DNA of 64,000 bases, from NCBI RefSeq assembly GCF_008629675.1, contig NZ_VWOX01000010.1, positions 186,001 through 250,000 on the forward strand, read 5' to 3'. Of the stretch, positions 8,519 to 17,969 are shown one piece after another. Source of the DNA: Roseiconus nitratireducens (GTDB lineage: Bacteria; Planctomycetota; Planctomycetia; Pirellulales; Pirellulaceae). A program made the translations under genes and the position numbers. The notes under the pieces were generated by a model, which saw only the letters and a list, made by a program, of their open reading frames with translations, was not told the origin of the DNA and did not search any database. Position 1 is the first letter of the stretch; each line of letters begins with the position of its first letter.

Positions 8519-8932
8519 TCAGTCGTCGTCCCAGCGTCCGGTGATCTTGGTGGAAGGGGGTAGTTGATTGCCGCTGGCGTGACGCGAGTCGGCAACAGGT
8601 CCGTCGGCGTCAGGTTCCCTACCCGACTGTTCCAGAACCGAAGTTCCGGGCAAGTCGGCGTCTTGAACCTTGGCCTCCATGTGTTTGCCGGGTTTGAAGG
8701 TGACCACGTGCTTCTCTGGCACGATCACCTCGTCGCCCGTCCTCGGGTTTCGAGCCCGACGGGCTGCCCGCGGTTTGACCTCAAAGACGCCAAAATTCCT
8801 GAGCTCGATTCGGCCTTCGCGCACCAGCGTGTCGATGATCGAATCGAAAGTCAGTTGAACGATCTTCTTGGTCTGTTGTTGCGTCAGCCCAACTTCGTCT
8901 GAAATCGTTCGGACGATGTCTTTCTTGGTCAC
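8519..8932 (-). CDS. HU/IHF family DNA-binding protein with C-terminal tail
   Basis: Residues 1-90 form a complete HU-type chain: MTKKDIVRTISDEVGLTQQQ at the start, the helix pair QLTFDSIIDTLVREGRIELRNFG, and the DNA-contacting arm around ARRARNPRTGDEVIVPEK followed by VTFKPGKHM. HU proteins bend and compact DNA as dimers. About 45 extra residues follow the domain, rich in Asp, Gly and Ser and ending WDDD, without recognised structure. The length of 137 residues therefore exceeds the usual 90-100. The gene is followed by a small lipoprotein gene on the same strand. Confidence 0.93.
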   Translation of the reverse strand: MTKKDIVRTISDEVGLTQQQTKKIVQLTFDSIIDTLVREGRIELRNFGVFEVKPRAARRARNPRTGDEVIVPEKHVVTFKPGKHMEAKVQDADLPGTSVLEQSGREPDADGPVADSRHASGNQLPPSTKITGRWDDD

Positions 8933-9456
8933 TCCCGACTCCTGCCAGTAATCCGCCGGCCTCAGTTTTCCAAAGGGGCGTTTGCTGTAACCCCTTGATA
9001 GCTTTCAACTTAAACGCCGAAGCATAGGGGCGGCAGGGTGGGGCGTCAAGCCAACGGCCGGAACCGAAATTCTCGCCGCTGTCTCGCAAATTGGAATGAA
9101 CGCGTTATTCATTGTCGGCAGGAGCCGGCCGGATTCTTGAGATATTCCGCACAACCGGAAAAATTGCTGCAACAGGTCCCGGGGCGCTCGGCAAGGCTTG
9201 GGTTTCGCGTCCGGACGCTTGGATCGCCTGGGCGTTCCTCGCAGCGAAATCGGGTCGGGCGGCGTACGGGCACCCCCCGCGGTGATGCGATCGCAACCCA
9301 GCCGGTCCACCGTCTGGCGACGGTGACTACACGCGCCCACGGTCTGGCGACGGTGGTTGGTGCGGTCCATCGTCCGCAACGATGATACGGTTCGATTCGA
9401 GAATGAGACTCAGCGGACGCTTCACTTGGGCGACCACCGAGTTCCGGGGCCGACGG
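8933..9456. repeat. Gap with GACGGTGG-type hairpin repeats
   Basis: No gene is supported in these 524 bases. At 9307-9325 and 9337-9356 lie two copies of a unit like CCACCGTCTGGCGACGGTGG, each able to fold on itself, with a third related hairpin (ATCGT-ccgca-ACGAT) at about 9369-9383. They sit between the upstream side of the HU gene and the end of the next minus-strand gene, so the HU promoter should lie in the left part, but no clear -35/-10 pair was found. Confidence 0.5.
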
Positions 9457-10587
9457 TTATCGTCGGCCGATGGTGGCGCTGTACAGGCTGCGTTTGCTGG
9501 CCCGAGGCACAGCAATCGGAGTCGGCTGGACGTCAAACGGGATCATCGCAATGTGATTGGCCGTGACGCCTTGGCGACCGGGCACCTGGCGTGACTTGCT
9601 GGCATTCAGAGCACTGTACTGGTTCATCACGCGACGAATCTCCGGGGCGTACTCAAAGCCTCCACCGGGAAGTTCGCGACCCAGGCTTTCAAAGCTGCCG
9701 ATGGTCACGATCGATTTGTGCCGGTCGTGGTACTGGTACGCCTTTTCGCCCTGTTTGCGAAGCTCCCGGACCATCTTGTCAGCCTGGGCGGCGAACTTGT
9801 CCATCCGCTCGGCGCTGGGAATGAACTTGTCTTGGTTTTTGGCCCCCACGATCGTGCCACAGCCGTCAAAGGTTCGCACAATCACGGTGAACTTTCCGTC
9901 TGATTCCAGCAGACTGAACTCCTTGTCTTCGTTCAGCTGTTGGACAAACGAATCGACCTCCGGTTGTTGGAAGAATGATTCCGGCAACATCGGATTCCGG
10001 GTGACGAAAGCGGCCGACATGGGGTTTCGCCCTCGGCCCTTTCTGGTTTTGAACAACTGCTCGCCAAAGGCCTTGATCATCGAAGCCGGAGTCTTGGTGT
10101 TGTACTCCGCGGCGACTTCATCGGCGTCGCGAAAGACTTCCAGATCGGCCGTCTTCAAACGTTCCAGGTCTTCGTCGATGCTTTGATGATTGACCGAGTC
10201 GTATTCGCCGACCAGGACCGCGTAAGCGTCGTATTGGTGCGGGTTGGCATAGCGGACGCTGCGACCGGTGCGTTCGTCGTGGCCCACATCGCCGGTGAAG
10301 TTGAATTCTTCTTTGTAGATGAAGGCCGGCAATCGAAGCTCGCTGCGGATCTCGATGGCCGTTCGTTCGGCACGGTCCCGTGCGTTTTCACCGACGAAGG
10401 TGGTCGCCAACAGCAGCCAGGGGCCGTCTTCTTCGGTCAGCAAGAACGAGTCCGCTTGATCGATCGGTTTGGTCTTTCCAAACATCCGAAGCAAGCTGGG
10501 CGGTGCGGCGGATGCTTGCGAGGCGACGCCAGCCGCCAGAGCGGCCGTACAGCTGGTGATCCACAGACGTCGAGAGAGACGGAGCAT
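9457..10587 (-). CDS. Exported protein of unknown function
   Basis: The ATG at 10587 begins a signal peptide (RRLWITSCTAALAAGVASQA, cut near ASA-AP at residue 28); an upstream extension of the frame runs through repeats and is rejected. The 376-residue product has no family I recognise. It contains EDGPWLLLATTFVGENARDR, an extended charged middle, FTVIVRTFDGCGTIVG and KSIVTIGSFESLGRELPGGG. Two stretches of the type F-x-V-I-V-x-T-F and x-IVTIGSF look like beta strands of a repeated small domain, possibly SPOR-like, but this is only an impression. It is monocistronic between two repeat-rich gaps. Confidence 0.7.
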   Translation of the reverse strand: MLRLSRRLWITSCTAALAAGVASQASAAPPSLLRMFGKTKPIDQADSFLLTEEDGPWLLLATTFVGENARDRAERTAIEIRSELRLPAFIYKEEFNFTGDVGHDERTGRSVRYANPHQYDAYAVLVGEYDSVNHQSIDEDLERLKTADLEVFRDADEVAAEYNTKTPASMIKAFGEQLFKTRKGRGRNPMSAAFVTRNPMLPESFFQQPEVDSFVQQLNEDKEFSLLESDGKFTVIVRTFDGCGTIVGAKNQDKFIPSAERMDKFAAQADKMVRELRKQGEKAYQYHDRHKSIVTIGSFESLGRELPGGGFEYAPEIRRVMNQYSALNASKSRQVPGRQGVTANHIAMIPFDVQPTPIAVPRASKRSLYSATIGRR

Positions 10588-11061
10588 CGGAGAGTTTCCC
10601 CAAAAGCGAGTCGATGAAATTTCACTCAGGGTGGAGTAGCAAAACCGACCGGCGTCGCGAAAGAGAGGTTCCCGCAGCCCGCTGGAGGCAGGGGTGAATG
10701 CGGGTACGCAGGCGGAGCCTGTCGGGCAGCGGGTTCCAAGGCGGGAGCCTTGGAACCAGGGGGAGCTTTGGCACCAAGGGGGGAACGGTCCCATTCACTC
10801 GTTCCCGGGCTCCCGCCCGGGAACGGACTGGAGGCTGGCTCCGCCAGCTCGGGGGACCTGCCGTTTGCGAGTGCCCAATAGACAAGCCTTCTCCGCTTTC
10901 GCTGCGGCAGGCGGAGCCTGCCGGGCAGTGGGTTCCAAGGCGGGAGCCTTGGAACCAGGGGGGAGCCTTGGAACCAGGGGGGCACGGGCTCCGCCAGTTC
11001 GGTCGGCCCGTTGAGGGAGGGAAAACAAGGCCACCAGCGACAAAAATGCCCGCGGCCGTCC
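10588..11061. repeat. Gap with perfect long palindromes
   Basis: The gap contains two perfect copies of GGTTCCAAGGC-GGGA-GCCTTGGAACC (10732-10757 and 10931-10956), each preceded by a related GCGGAGCCTGxCGGGCAG segment, plus a different palindrome GTTCCCGGGC-TCCC-GCCCGGGAAC at 10801-10824. A half copy (GAGCCTTGGAACCAGGGG) follows at 10963-10980. I see no gene; open frames here are made of the repeats. Confidence 0.75.
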
Positions 11062-13122
11062 CTAGAGCTTGGGGACGGGACGCTTGGGCGCCTTCTTCAG
11101 CATCCGCTTCTGGTCGTCCTGGGGAGGCCGCGGGTTGTTATTGTTCCCGGGATTGTTGTTGGCCTTCGGCGGCGACAAGTCGGTGAATTCCTCGACCCAG
11201 GTCCAGCCGATCGGCACCTCCAGTTCCTTTTTCGCCAGCAATGCCCAAGGAGTGCCGGGGTGTTCTTCGACCACCGTGTTCAACAGCATCCTCGCGGTCT
11301 CCGCCTGCCGCTCCCATTTGCTGCCAACCGAGATCTGGTTACTCGGCTCAAGCACCCAGGTGTTGTTCTTTTCCTTTTTGAACGCCATGCCCAATTTGGC
11401 TTTGGCCAACATGGCGTTGTAGGTCTCGGTGCGGACTTTTTGGGCTAAGACTCGGCCCATCGCCAAGTCGTAGCCGGCTCGCCAGCGAGGACTTTCTTCT
11501 TCATCGCGAGCTTTCATGCCGGGTTCCAGAATCGCTGCCATCTGGATCAGCGGCTGTTCCAGCCGCGCGGCATCCTGCTGGGCGCGAGTCAAGTCGGCGG
11601 AGAGTCGAGCCTGGTCGGTGGCGACGAATCGCAGCCGCGGCCGCGAGATCCCTGAAACGGGTTGCAGTTGGGCCGCCGTTACCAACGCGTTGCGAAGCGA
11701 GCTGGCTTTGACCTGGGTGACATAATCGCGCGGCGACAGGTAATCCGGCCGATAGCGCGACATCGCGACGGGGTCAAAAAAGTACTCCATCTCGGATGCA
11801 AAGGCGGCCACTTCGCCGCGGCGGACGCGTCGCGCAACATTGCGGTTGGGGTGCACGTTGAAATAGATTCCGCCCGTTTCATAGGCCAGCCGGGTCAGCG
11901 CGTAGGGGCCAAACCCGCTGTCGATCACCGGTTCTTCTTCGAAGTTACCGGTAAACGACAGTTGGACGCGTTCGGGAAGAAACGTTTCCGGCCCCTGATC
12001 GACGCTGGCCCATTGGGGCGTTTGGTCGTACTTGGGATCCGGGTCGACGTATTTGACCAAGGTCTCGCGGCGGCCGAACGGTGCGGGCACCCCGATCACG
12101 TGGACCGGCATGCCGTACTTGCGGCAGATTTCAATTGCGTCTTCGACCTGCTGTTCGTCGTCGCCCCTTTCATCGGTGACCACGATCAGCAGGACGTTCC
12201 GCATCGGACCGTTGCCGGCGCGGCTCTTCCGCAACGACTTGTAGTTGTTGGCGGCTCGCTTGACGGCCGTGAAGACCCGTTCGACGCCGGAGTTGTCGGT
12301 TTCGATGTTGTCGACAATCTGCTTGATCTCCGCGACATCCTCGGTCGGCGTTTCCGTGTACAGGGTGACTTCGTCTCCGAAGCCGATCACTGAATTCAGC
12401 AGCCGTGCGTCGTGGTCAATTCCGTCGCGACGGTTAGCTGCTTCTTTTTCACGGGCTTCGGCAACGATCCCCAGTTCGTCGTAGATGCGGTCAAAGCGGT
12501 CGCGAATCTCCTGGCGTTGCCTGTGAAGCGAACCACTTTGGTCAAACAGCCAAACCACCAGCGTGGGCCGCTCTTCCATGGATTGCAGGATTTCAAAGGT
12601 CAACCGATCGACGGCGCCGGCGGCTCCGGTTTCGCCTTCGCCCACCGAACCTTTCTGGTCCACCAGGCGATCCATGGGAGCCATGGGCTGAGAGAAGATG
12701 CGATTGATTTCGATTTTCCCCAGATCACTCTCTTCCAACTCGATCGGGCTGGGGATCTCCGCGACCTCCGCGAACATTTCCGCGGAGGCGTTGGCCATGT
12801 CCGATTCCGCGGTGCTGTTGGCTCCGACCTCGACGTCGGAAACATCGCTGTAGATGACCTCGTCGATCAACGGTTCCGGGTCATTCTCGACCGGCGGCGA
12901 AACGATCACCACGGCTTCTTTGTCGGTGAAGGTCCGCAGGGGCATGATGGCCAGAGCGACGATGATCAGCACGTGGACCGCCATGCTGCCGAAGAAGGCA
13001 GCCGATTCGTCGGTTTGCAGGACCGACTCCTCTTCCAGCTCCTCTTCATCCCACGCGTCGACCTGGGCCACCGGATCGGTAACCTCTTGGTCGTCGTTTT
13101 CGGGGGGTGTCGCAATGCTCAT
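11062..13122 (-). CDS. Membrane-anchored VWA domain protein
   Basis: The 686-residue product has an acidic N-terminal 40 residues, one membrane span at about residues 45-63 (SMAVHVLIIVALAIMP), an acidic linker and then a von Willebrand factor A domain with the metal-site motif WLFDQSGSLHRQR (D194-x-S-x-S). The further MIDAS-type part includes LLIVVTDERGDDE. The C-terminal region is charged and ends in an Asn/Pro-rich tail (NNNPGNNNNPRPPQDD). VWA domains bind proteins through a metal ion. The start at 13122 avoids an upstream extension with no support. It is divergent from the phosphatase gene at 13427. Confidence 0.82.
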   Translation of the reverse strand: MSIATPPENDDQEVTDPVAQVDAWDEEELEEESVLQTDESAAFFGSMAVHVLIIVALAIMPLRTFTDKEAVVIVSPPVENDPEPLIDEVIYSDVSDVEVGANSTAESDMANASAEMFAEVAEIPSPIELEESDLGKIEINRIFSQPMAPMDRLVDQKGSVGEGETGAAGAVDRLTFEILQSMEERPTLVVWLFDQSGSLHRQRQEIRDRFDRIYDELGIVAEAREKEAANRRDGIDHDARLLNSVIGFGDEVTLYTETPTEDVAEIKQIVDNIETDNSGVERVFTAVKRAANNYKSLRKSRAGNGPMRNVLLIVVTDERGDDEQQVEDAIEICRKYGMPVHVIGVPAPFGRRETLVKYVDPDPKYDQTPQWASVDQGPETFLPERVQLSFTGNFEEEPVIDSGFGPYALTRLAYETGGIYFNVHPNRNVARRVRRGEVAAFASEMEYFFDPVAMSRYRPDYLSPRDYVTQVKASSLRNALVTAAQLQPVSGISRPRLRFVATDQARLSADLTRAQQDAARLEQPLIQMAAILEPGMKARDEEESPRWRAGYDLAMGRVLAQKVRTETYNAMLAKAKLGMAFKKEKNNTWVLEPSNQISVGSKWERQAETARMLLNTVVEEHPGTPWALLAKKELEVPIGWTWVEEFTDLSPPKANNNPGNNNNPRPPQDDQKRMLKKAPKRPVPKL

Positions 13123-13426
13123 GTTGTGGTCCGGATCCTGGGAAAAGCCGTTCAGAGCGTTGGTCGCGGGGGGTGTGCGAGGACTCCGATCGAAACTCGA
13201 TCGCGTCGGATCCTTGCAATCAATTGCTGCCAACTAGACAGTTTCGCTGACATTTCGCTAACTTTCAACGCAGAAAAGACTTGTGGCGGCGTCCTCCGCC
13301 CCTCCTTTTCCTCGGTATTAAAACGCGTCTGGACAGCCAATCGTACCCAATTCCCGCTCCAAGCGGGCTGTGGCGTTCAGCGGGGCGGTCGGACGTGATG
13401 TCGATGTCTAGACGTTGGGAACATTT
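13123..13426. promoter_or_regulatory. Divergent gap between the VWA and phosphatase genes
   Basis: Two genes are read outward from this 304-base gap, so both promoters should be here. I could not identify a convincing -35/-10 pair, operator or riboswitch. Confidence 0.3.
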
Positions 13427-14092
13427 GTGGCACAAAGACTGATTGCGATCGGAGACATCCACGGGTGTCGCACGGCGCTGAAGACCCTGTTGGAGGCGAT
13501 CGATCCCCAGCGCGATGATCTTTTGGTCTTTCTGGGGGATATCGTCGATCGCGGCCCCGATTCCAAAGGCGTCATTGACGACTTGATCGAACTGGGCGGG
13601 CGCACCCAACTGGTCGGGATCCTGGGGAACCACGAAGAAATGATGCTGGAGGTGCTGCGGCACGGCGGTGACCACCACACCTGGCTGCGCTGCGGTGGGG
13701 TGGAAACGCTGGAAAGTTACGGGTTCGACGGGAATCTTGATTTTCTGTCCGCGGAGCACAATGCGTTTCTGGATTCGTTGGGGGATTATTTCCAAGCGGA
13801 CGAATTCTTTTTTACCCACGCCGCCTATGAACCGGACGTTCCCTTGGATGCCCAAGACGTGGATCGGCTTCGTTGGTACTCGTTGACGGCCGGAATTCCC
13901 GGACCGCATCAAAGCGGGCTGACCGCGGTGGTTGGACACACGGCCAACCGCAGTGGTGAAATCGTCGATGTCGGACACCTGATTTGTCTGGATACCTACT
14001 GCTACGGTGGTGGTTGGCTCACCGCGATGGAGATGAAGACTCGCACCGTCTGGCAGGCCAACCAGCGTGGGGAACTGCGACAAAACGGTTAA
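13427..14092 (+). CDS. PPP-family serine/threonine protein phosphatase
   Basis: The protein (221 residues from the GTG at 13427, preceded by TTGGGA six bases upstream) has all the phosphoesterase signature blocks: IAIGDIHGC (metal-binding D and H), FLGDIVDRGPDS (GDxVDRG) and GNHEEMML (GNHE). Histidines in VVGHTAN complete the two-metal site. This is the compact PPP type found in bacteriophage lambda and in bacterial PrpA/PrpB and diadenosine tetraphosphatase relatives. It could reverse the action of the many Ser/Thr kinases in this genome, but no kinase is adjacent. A TTG at 13415 would add four residues. Confidence 0.92.
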   Translation: MAQRLIAIGDIHGCRTALKTLLEAIDPQRDDLLVFLGDIVDRGPDSKGVIDDLIELGGRTQLVGILGNHEEMMLEVLRHGGDHHTWLRCGGVETLESYGFDGNLDFLSAEHNAFLDSLGDYFQADEFFFTHAAYEPDVPLDAQDVDRLRWYSLTAGIPGPHQSGLTAVVGHTANRSGEIVDVGHLICLDTYCYGGGWLTAMEMKTRTVWQANQRGELRQNG

Positions 14093-14108
14093 GCCGACGG
14101 GGATCGAT

Positions 14109-14792
14109 TCACGTTCGGTGTCCACGTGGCCGGCGTCGTCGACGCATCGCTGCACCGGTCAGGGTCAGCGCGAGAAACGCCGTGGTGCCCGGTTCGGGAA
14201 CGGCCGTCGCCGCGACGGTGACGATGCCGCTGGTCAAAGAGAACGGGACCTCGAAGCCGTCAGCGTTGAAGAACAGCGGATCCGGGCCCAGTGTGACCTC
14301 GAACTGATTTCCCGCGACCTGCCCTACCGACGCCGATCCTGTCTGGTGCCGTAATTCAATCGTTGTCAGCAGACGCCGCGACGATACCGGCACGTCGGTG
14401 AAATCCGCTGTCAAGTCGAACACGGTGATTTGCGTGGTTGAATCGTAAGTGACGGCACCGAACGTCAGAGAATCGCTGTTGCCGAAAAAGACGTACTCCG
14501 GATCCGACAGAAACGATTCCGATTGCGAGTCGACAAATTGCAGCGACGATCCTGGTGCTGCGGGCATCGGATTGAGTCGCACCGAAAACTCGAATTCTGA
14601 AAGCAGTTCGGGTGGAGTGTCGCTTTCGATTCCGATGTCCAGGGAAAGGTTTCCGTTGGGCGCAATCATTCCGTCTTCGATGGTCACCAACAGTTCCCCG
14701 CGCGCCGGTACGACATCAACCAACAGCGCGACGCCGAAGAACAGGTACAGGCAATGAGTTCCGAAAAAAGGCCGAGAGGACGGATGACACAT
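14109..14792 (-). CDS. PEP-CTERM sorted exported protein
   Basis: The 227-residue protein has an N-terminal hydrophobic signal (CLYLFFGVALLVDVVPARG) and ends with AVPEPGTTAFLALTLTGAAM followed by a run of arginines. That is the PEP motif, membrane span and basic tail recognised by exosortases. The middle is a beta-rich domain similar in feel to cohesin-type planctomycete proteins (SLDIGIESDTPPEL, FEFSVRLN, FDLTADFTDVPVSSRRLLTTIEL). It would be exported and anchored or processed at the cell surface. It converges with the phosphatase gene, ending 16 bases from it. The exosortase is not in this window. Confidence 0.88.
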   Translation of the reverse strand: MCHPSSRPFFGTHCLYLFFGVALLVDVVPARGELLVTIEDGMIAPNGNLSLDIGIESDTPPELLSEFEFSVRLNPMPAAPGSSLQFVDSQSESFLSDPEYVFFGNSDSLTFGAVTYDSTTQITVFDLTADFTDVPVSSRRLLTTIELRHQTGSASVGQVAGNQFEVTLGPDPLFFNADGFEVPFSLTSGIVTVAATAVPEPGTTAFLALTLTGAAMRRRRRPRGHRT

Positions 14793-14947
14793 CTGACGAA
14801 TCGTGTTTGCGAGCGTGAAGACTTTGGGACCGTCGGACCGCCCATCATAGTCAACCCGGCCGATACAACTGGATTTCTGCGGTTCCTGACGGAATTCATC
14901 CCGAGTCCGCGTCGAAGTGGTGCCCGGCGACCGATAGAATCGGACTC

Positions 14948-17119
14948 ATGAGAACTTTACCTGTGCAGATCCTGGCGGCCGACCGCCCTTCGATTCGGCG
15001 TCCCGGAACCGTCTGGCCGCCAAACGTCCGCTTTTCTGCGGTTCGGACCCCCAGCCACATGGCGGGTATTCTTCTGGCGATCCTGATCGCGACGGTTGCG
15101 ACTTGCCGACCCGCCCAGGCCGGCTTGAGTAGCGAGAATGTGGTGGTCGTCGTCAACGGCGACTCACCGGTGTCGCGGACGGTGGCAAACCACTACATCG
15201 CATTTCGTGACATTCCCACGCACAACGTGATCGTGCTGCGAGAGGTGCCGGAAGGAACCCGAGTGGAACTTGCGGTTTTTCGCGACAAGATCCTACGTCC
15301 GTTATTGGAACAAATCGATGCCCGCGGGATTGCCAACCAGGTCCGCGTGATCGCCTATTCGGCGGACTTTCCCACCGCGGTCGGCGTGGCCGAACATCAT
15401 GCTCAGATCGAAGATCCGAACGTCAAGAAATACCAAAAGCCGATCGCCGCAATCACGGGTTTGACGTTTTTTTATAAGTTCGTCTTGGCTGACAAAGGCG
15501 ACTACCTGAACTTCGGTTCGAACCTGTACGCCCGCGGAAGGTTTGATCGCCACTTCATCAATCCTTTTTCGGACGATTCCAAAGAACAGTACGACAAGGC
15601 TGTCACCCTGCTGAAGGAAGAGAAGTTCGCCGAATCGGCGGAGATCTGGCAGCAGTTGGTTGACGCCCATGAAAGCCTGCCGGCACTGGCCATTCGGGCC
15701 GCGGAAGCTTACTCGCTGTCGGAGCAGGACGTGAAAGCAGTGGAGATGATTCGCGCGGCAATTAAACGCGGGTGGTGGTCGGCAACCTACTTGAAGCAAA
15801 CCGCTTGCCTGGATCGATTGCTGTCGGATTCCCAGTTGGCGAAGGTCTTGCCCTACCTGGATGAAAGTCCCATCGCCTGGCAGGGCCCCGAACCATTCTC
15901 ATCTTCGGTCGGCTGGAACCTGGCCGGACACCGCATGCCATTGAAGCAGGGTGGCGTGCCGTACTTGTGCAGTTGCGCGTTGGCGGTGGTCGAACCACGC
16001 GGCAATACACTGGACCAGGCCGTTGAAGTGTTGCGCCGCGCCAGCCGCTGCGACCGAACTTTTCCGGCGGGCCGGTTCGCCTTCGGGGCTAACGGTGATG
16101 TGCGCGCCAAGACACGGTTTGCCGGGATTGCCGACGCGATGGTGTACCTGCAAGAGAACCAGTTCGAAACGGAGGTGTTTTCGGACAGGTTGCCGGACGA
16201 CGAGGGAGCCATTGTGGGCATGATGGTTGGTGCGCCCAACGTCACGTTGTCGCCCAGCCGATGGCAGCTGGTGCCCGGAGCGATCGCCGAGAACTTGACC
16301 AGCTTTGGCGGCGCGTTCGAACAAAACGGGCAAACGAAATTGACAGAGTTTCTGGAAGCCGGCGCGGTAATGTCCAGCGGGTCGGTTGCCGAGCCCTATT
16401 CGTTGCAGGTCAAGTTTCCGACACCGATGATGTACGGCTATTACGCCAAAGGCTTGAGTGCGATCGAAGCCTATTATCAGTCCGTGATGTCTCCCTATCA
16501 GTTGCTGATCGTGGGCGATCCGCTGGCCCAACCGTTCTCCAAGGCGCCCAACGAGTTGGTGGACATTCGCCTGCTGACCGACGGCAAAAAACGGCTGCGA
16601 TTGTCGCGAAAGTCGCTTCAAATTAACGTCCCCAATACGCCCACACGCAGCATCGAGATTTCGATCGATGGACGATTGTTTCGGACCACGCCGCCGGTCC
16701 CGAATATCGAATTGAACCTGCCGGAAGACTCATCGGGGGTGATGGAAGTCCGAGCAACCTTGGCTGGTGCGAACCGGACGGAGCCCCGGGTGAGCTTTTC
16801 CGAACAGGTCGATATTCAGGGAAAGCATCCAACGCCCACCGCCGAAATCAAGACCGCGCGGACCGATGACGGAGGCGATGGGACCGAGGCGTCGGCGATC
16901 GACTTGGAGCTGATCTGCCCCGGCGCAGACCGCATCGAAGTCCATCACCTGAACGAAGTCCTGGGTCAAATCGACGGGGATCAGGGAATGCTTGAAATCC
17001 AAACGGAGCGATTGGGCGGGGGGCCGCTGCGTCTGCGCCCCGTTGCGTTTTTCGGCGACACCCGAGTTCTGGGGAAGACCGCTGTGGATCAAGGACACTC
17101 GCCGGCAGTTGAACCGTAG
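14948..17119 (+). CDS. TIGR03790 family exported protein
   Basis: The core begins with SENVVVVVNGDSPVSRTVA and IPTHNVIVLREVP, the family opening, followed by VRVIAYSADFPTAVGV. The later family block SVAEPYSLQVKFPTPMM with YQSVMSPYQLLIVGDPL is also present. An inserted stretch at about residues 215-300 (DKAVTLLKEEKFAESAEIWQ) looks like TPR helices. The signal peptide starts at residue 38 (MAGILLAILIATVATCRPA), so an ATG at 15059 may be the true start; neither ATG has a good binding site. The C-terminal 150 residues are beta-rich. The family's function is unknown. Two membrane protein genes follow 28 bases downstream and probably form an operon with it. Confidence 0.85.
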   Translation: MRTLPVQILAADRPSIRRPGTVWPPNVRFSAVRTPSHMAGILLAILIATVATCRPAQAGLSSENVVVVVNGDSPVSRTVANHYIAFRDIPTHNVIVLREVPEGTRVELAVFRDKILRPLLEQIDARGIANQVRVIAYSADFPTAVGVAEHHAQIEDPNVKKYQKPIAAITGLTFFYKFVLADKGDYLNFGSNLYARGRFDRHFINPFSDDSKEQYDKAVTLLKEEKFAESAEIWQQLVDAHESLPALAIRAAEAYSLSEQDVKAVEMIRAAIKRGWWSATYLKQTACLDRLLSDSQLAKVLPYLDESPIAWQGPEPFSSSVGWNLAGHRMPLKQGGVPYLCSCALAVVEPRGNTLDQAVEVLRRASRCDRTFPAGRFAFGANGDVRAKTRFAGIADAMVYLQENQFETEVFSDRLPDDEGAIVGMMVGAPNVTLSPSRWQLVPGAIAENLTSFGGAFEQNGQTKLTEFLEAGAVMSSGSVAEPYSLQVKFPTPMMYGYYAKGLSAIEAYYQSVMSPYQLLIVGDPLAQPFSKAPNELVDIRLLTDGKKRLRLSRKSLQINVPNTPTRSIEISIDGRLFRTTPPVPNIELNLPEDSSGVMEVRATLAGANRTEPRVSFSEQVDIQGKHPTPTAEIKTARTDDGGDGTEASAIDLELICPGADRIEVHHLNEVLGQIDGDQGMLEIQTERLGGGPLRLRPVAFFGDTRVLGKTAVDQGHSPAVEP

Positions 17120-17147
17120 CGCCCGCTCCGAATTGCGCAGAGAATTG

Positions 17148-17969
17148 ATGCAGATTTCGATACGAACCTTGCTGGCCGTTCTGCTGCTGGCTGCCCTGGC
17201 CTTTCCCAACGTGATCGCGCTGACGAAGATTCGTCAACGGCAGGAAGAACTGTCCCTGCTGCAACATGAGCTCGAGGAAACGCAGCGGCGTTTGGAGAGC
17301 AATGCCGCTCCGGTGCCGATGCTTGCCGAGCGGGTCCAAGATGAGTACCGGCAGCTGAGCCGCACACGGGAAATTGCCGTCGAGCATTTCTACAAGCTGC
17401 AGGAACGCTACGGACGGGTGGAAAAGCGCGATGACCAGACGTTGTCGCTCCGCGGTATCCCGAAGCTGTCGATCGATGGCAAACCGACACCGGTCGGCTT
17501 TCGCTTGGTCGTGCCATCGGCCCGCCCGGTGTGGTTCAAATGTGCCGTCGTCACCCGGAGATTGGGCTCCGGTGACACGAAAACACTTGACGGATTGAGC
17601 GAAGGCGACGGCGACCTGGCGGAAGACTTTGACGGACCTTTCGAAGTTCGTTTGCTGCCGGGACAGCGAGACCTTGAACTGCAAATCGGACCGACGAAAG
17701 GTGCTCAATTGCCGGTCGAGATCCGACTGGACGGCAAGATCTTGTTTGCGTCTTCTCACGATCAGGGCGATGACGGATCTTCCGGGGCCAGCTACATCGG
17801 CGGCCGCTCTCAGACGGACTACGGCCCCGATCGGGAATTGCCGTGGCTGATGGACGCGCGGGTCAGCATTCCGGCGGATGAAGGCGGACAGACGGTTGAG
17901 ACAAAGTACCACTATTCTTTCTGGCTAAGCGATCAATCCAGCGGCTTCAAAACCTTTCCGGGCGCCTGA
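17148..17969 (+). CDS. Membrane-anchored coiled-coil protein of unknown function, first of a coupled pair
   Basis: The ATG at 17148 gives 273 residues starting with a membrane segment (ISIRTLLAVLLLAALAFPNV) and a coiled coil at about 24-50 (RQRQEELSLLQHELEETQRR). The rest is beta-rich and carries a prominent lysine/aspartate-rich surface, with GFRLVVPSARPVWFKCAVV and LPVEIRLDGKILF. No family is recognised. It lies 28 bases after the TIGR03790 gene and its TGA overlaps the next ATG (TGATG at 17967-17971), so the two are probably translated together. The segment before the membrane span that the frame allows (from 16992) lies inside the upstream gene and is not used. Confidence 0.72.
   Translation: MQISIRTLLAVLLLAALAFPNVIALTKIRQRQEELSLLQHELEETQRRLESNAAPVPMLAERVQDEYRQLSRTREIAVEHFYKLQERYGRVEKRDDQTLSLRGIPKLSIDGKPTPVGFRLVVPSARPVWFKCAVVTRRLGSGDTKTLDGLSEGDGDLAEDFDGPFEVRLLPGQRDLELQIGPTKGAQLPVEIRLDGKILFASSHDQGDDGSSGASYIGGRSQTDYGPDRELPWLMDARVSIPADEGGQTVETKYHYSFWLSDQSSGFKTFPGA

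Noticed and set aside
11516..12393. Plus-strand frames opposite the membrane VWA gene
   Set aside because: They lie antisense to a gene with span and metal-site motif and have no supported start or domain.
13265..14155. Long minus-strand frame opposite the phosphatase gene
   Set aside because: It mirrors the codons of a gene with perfect PPP motifs and shows no family features; a typical antisense frame in GC-rich DNA.
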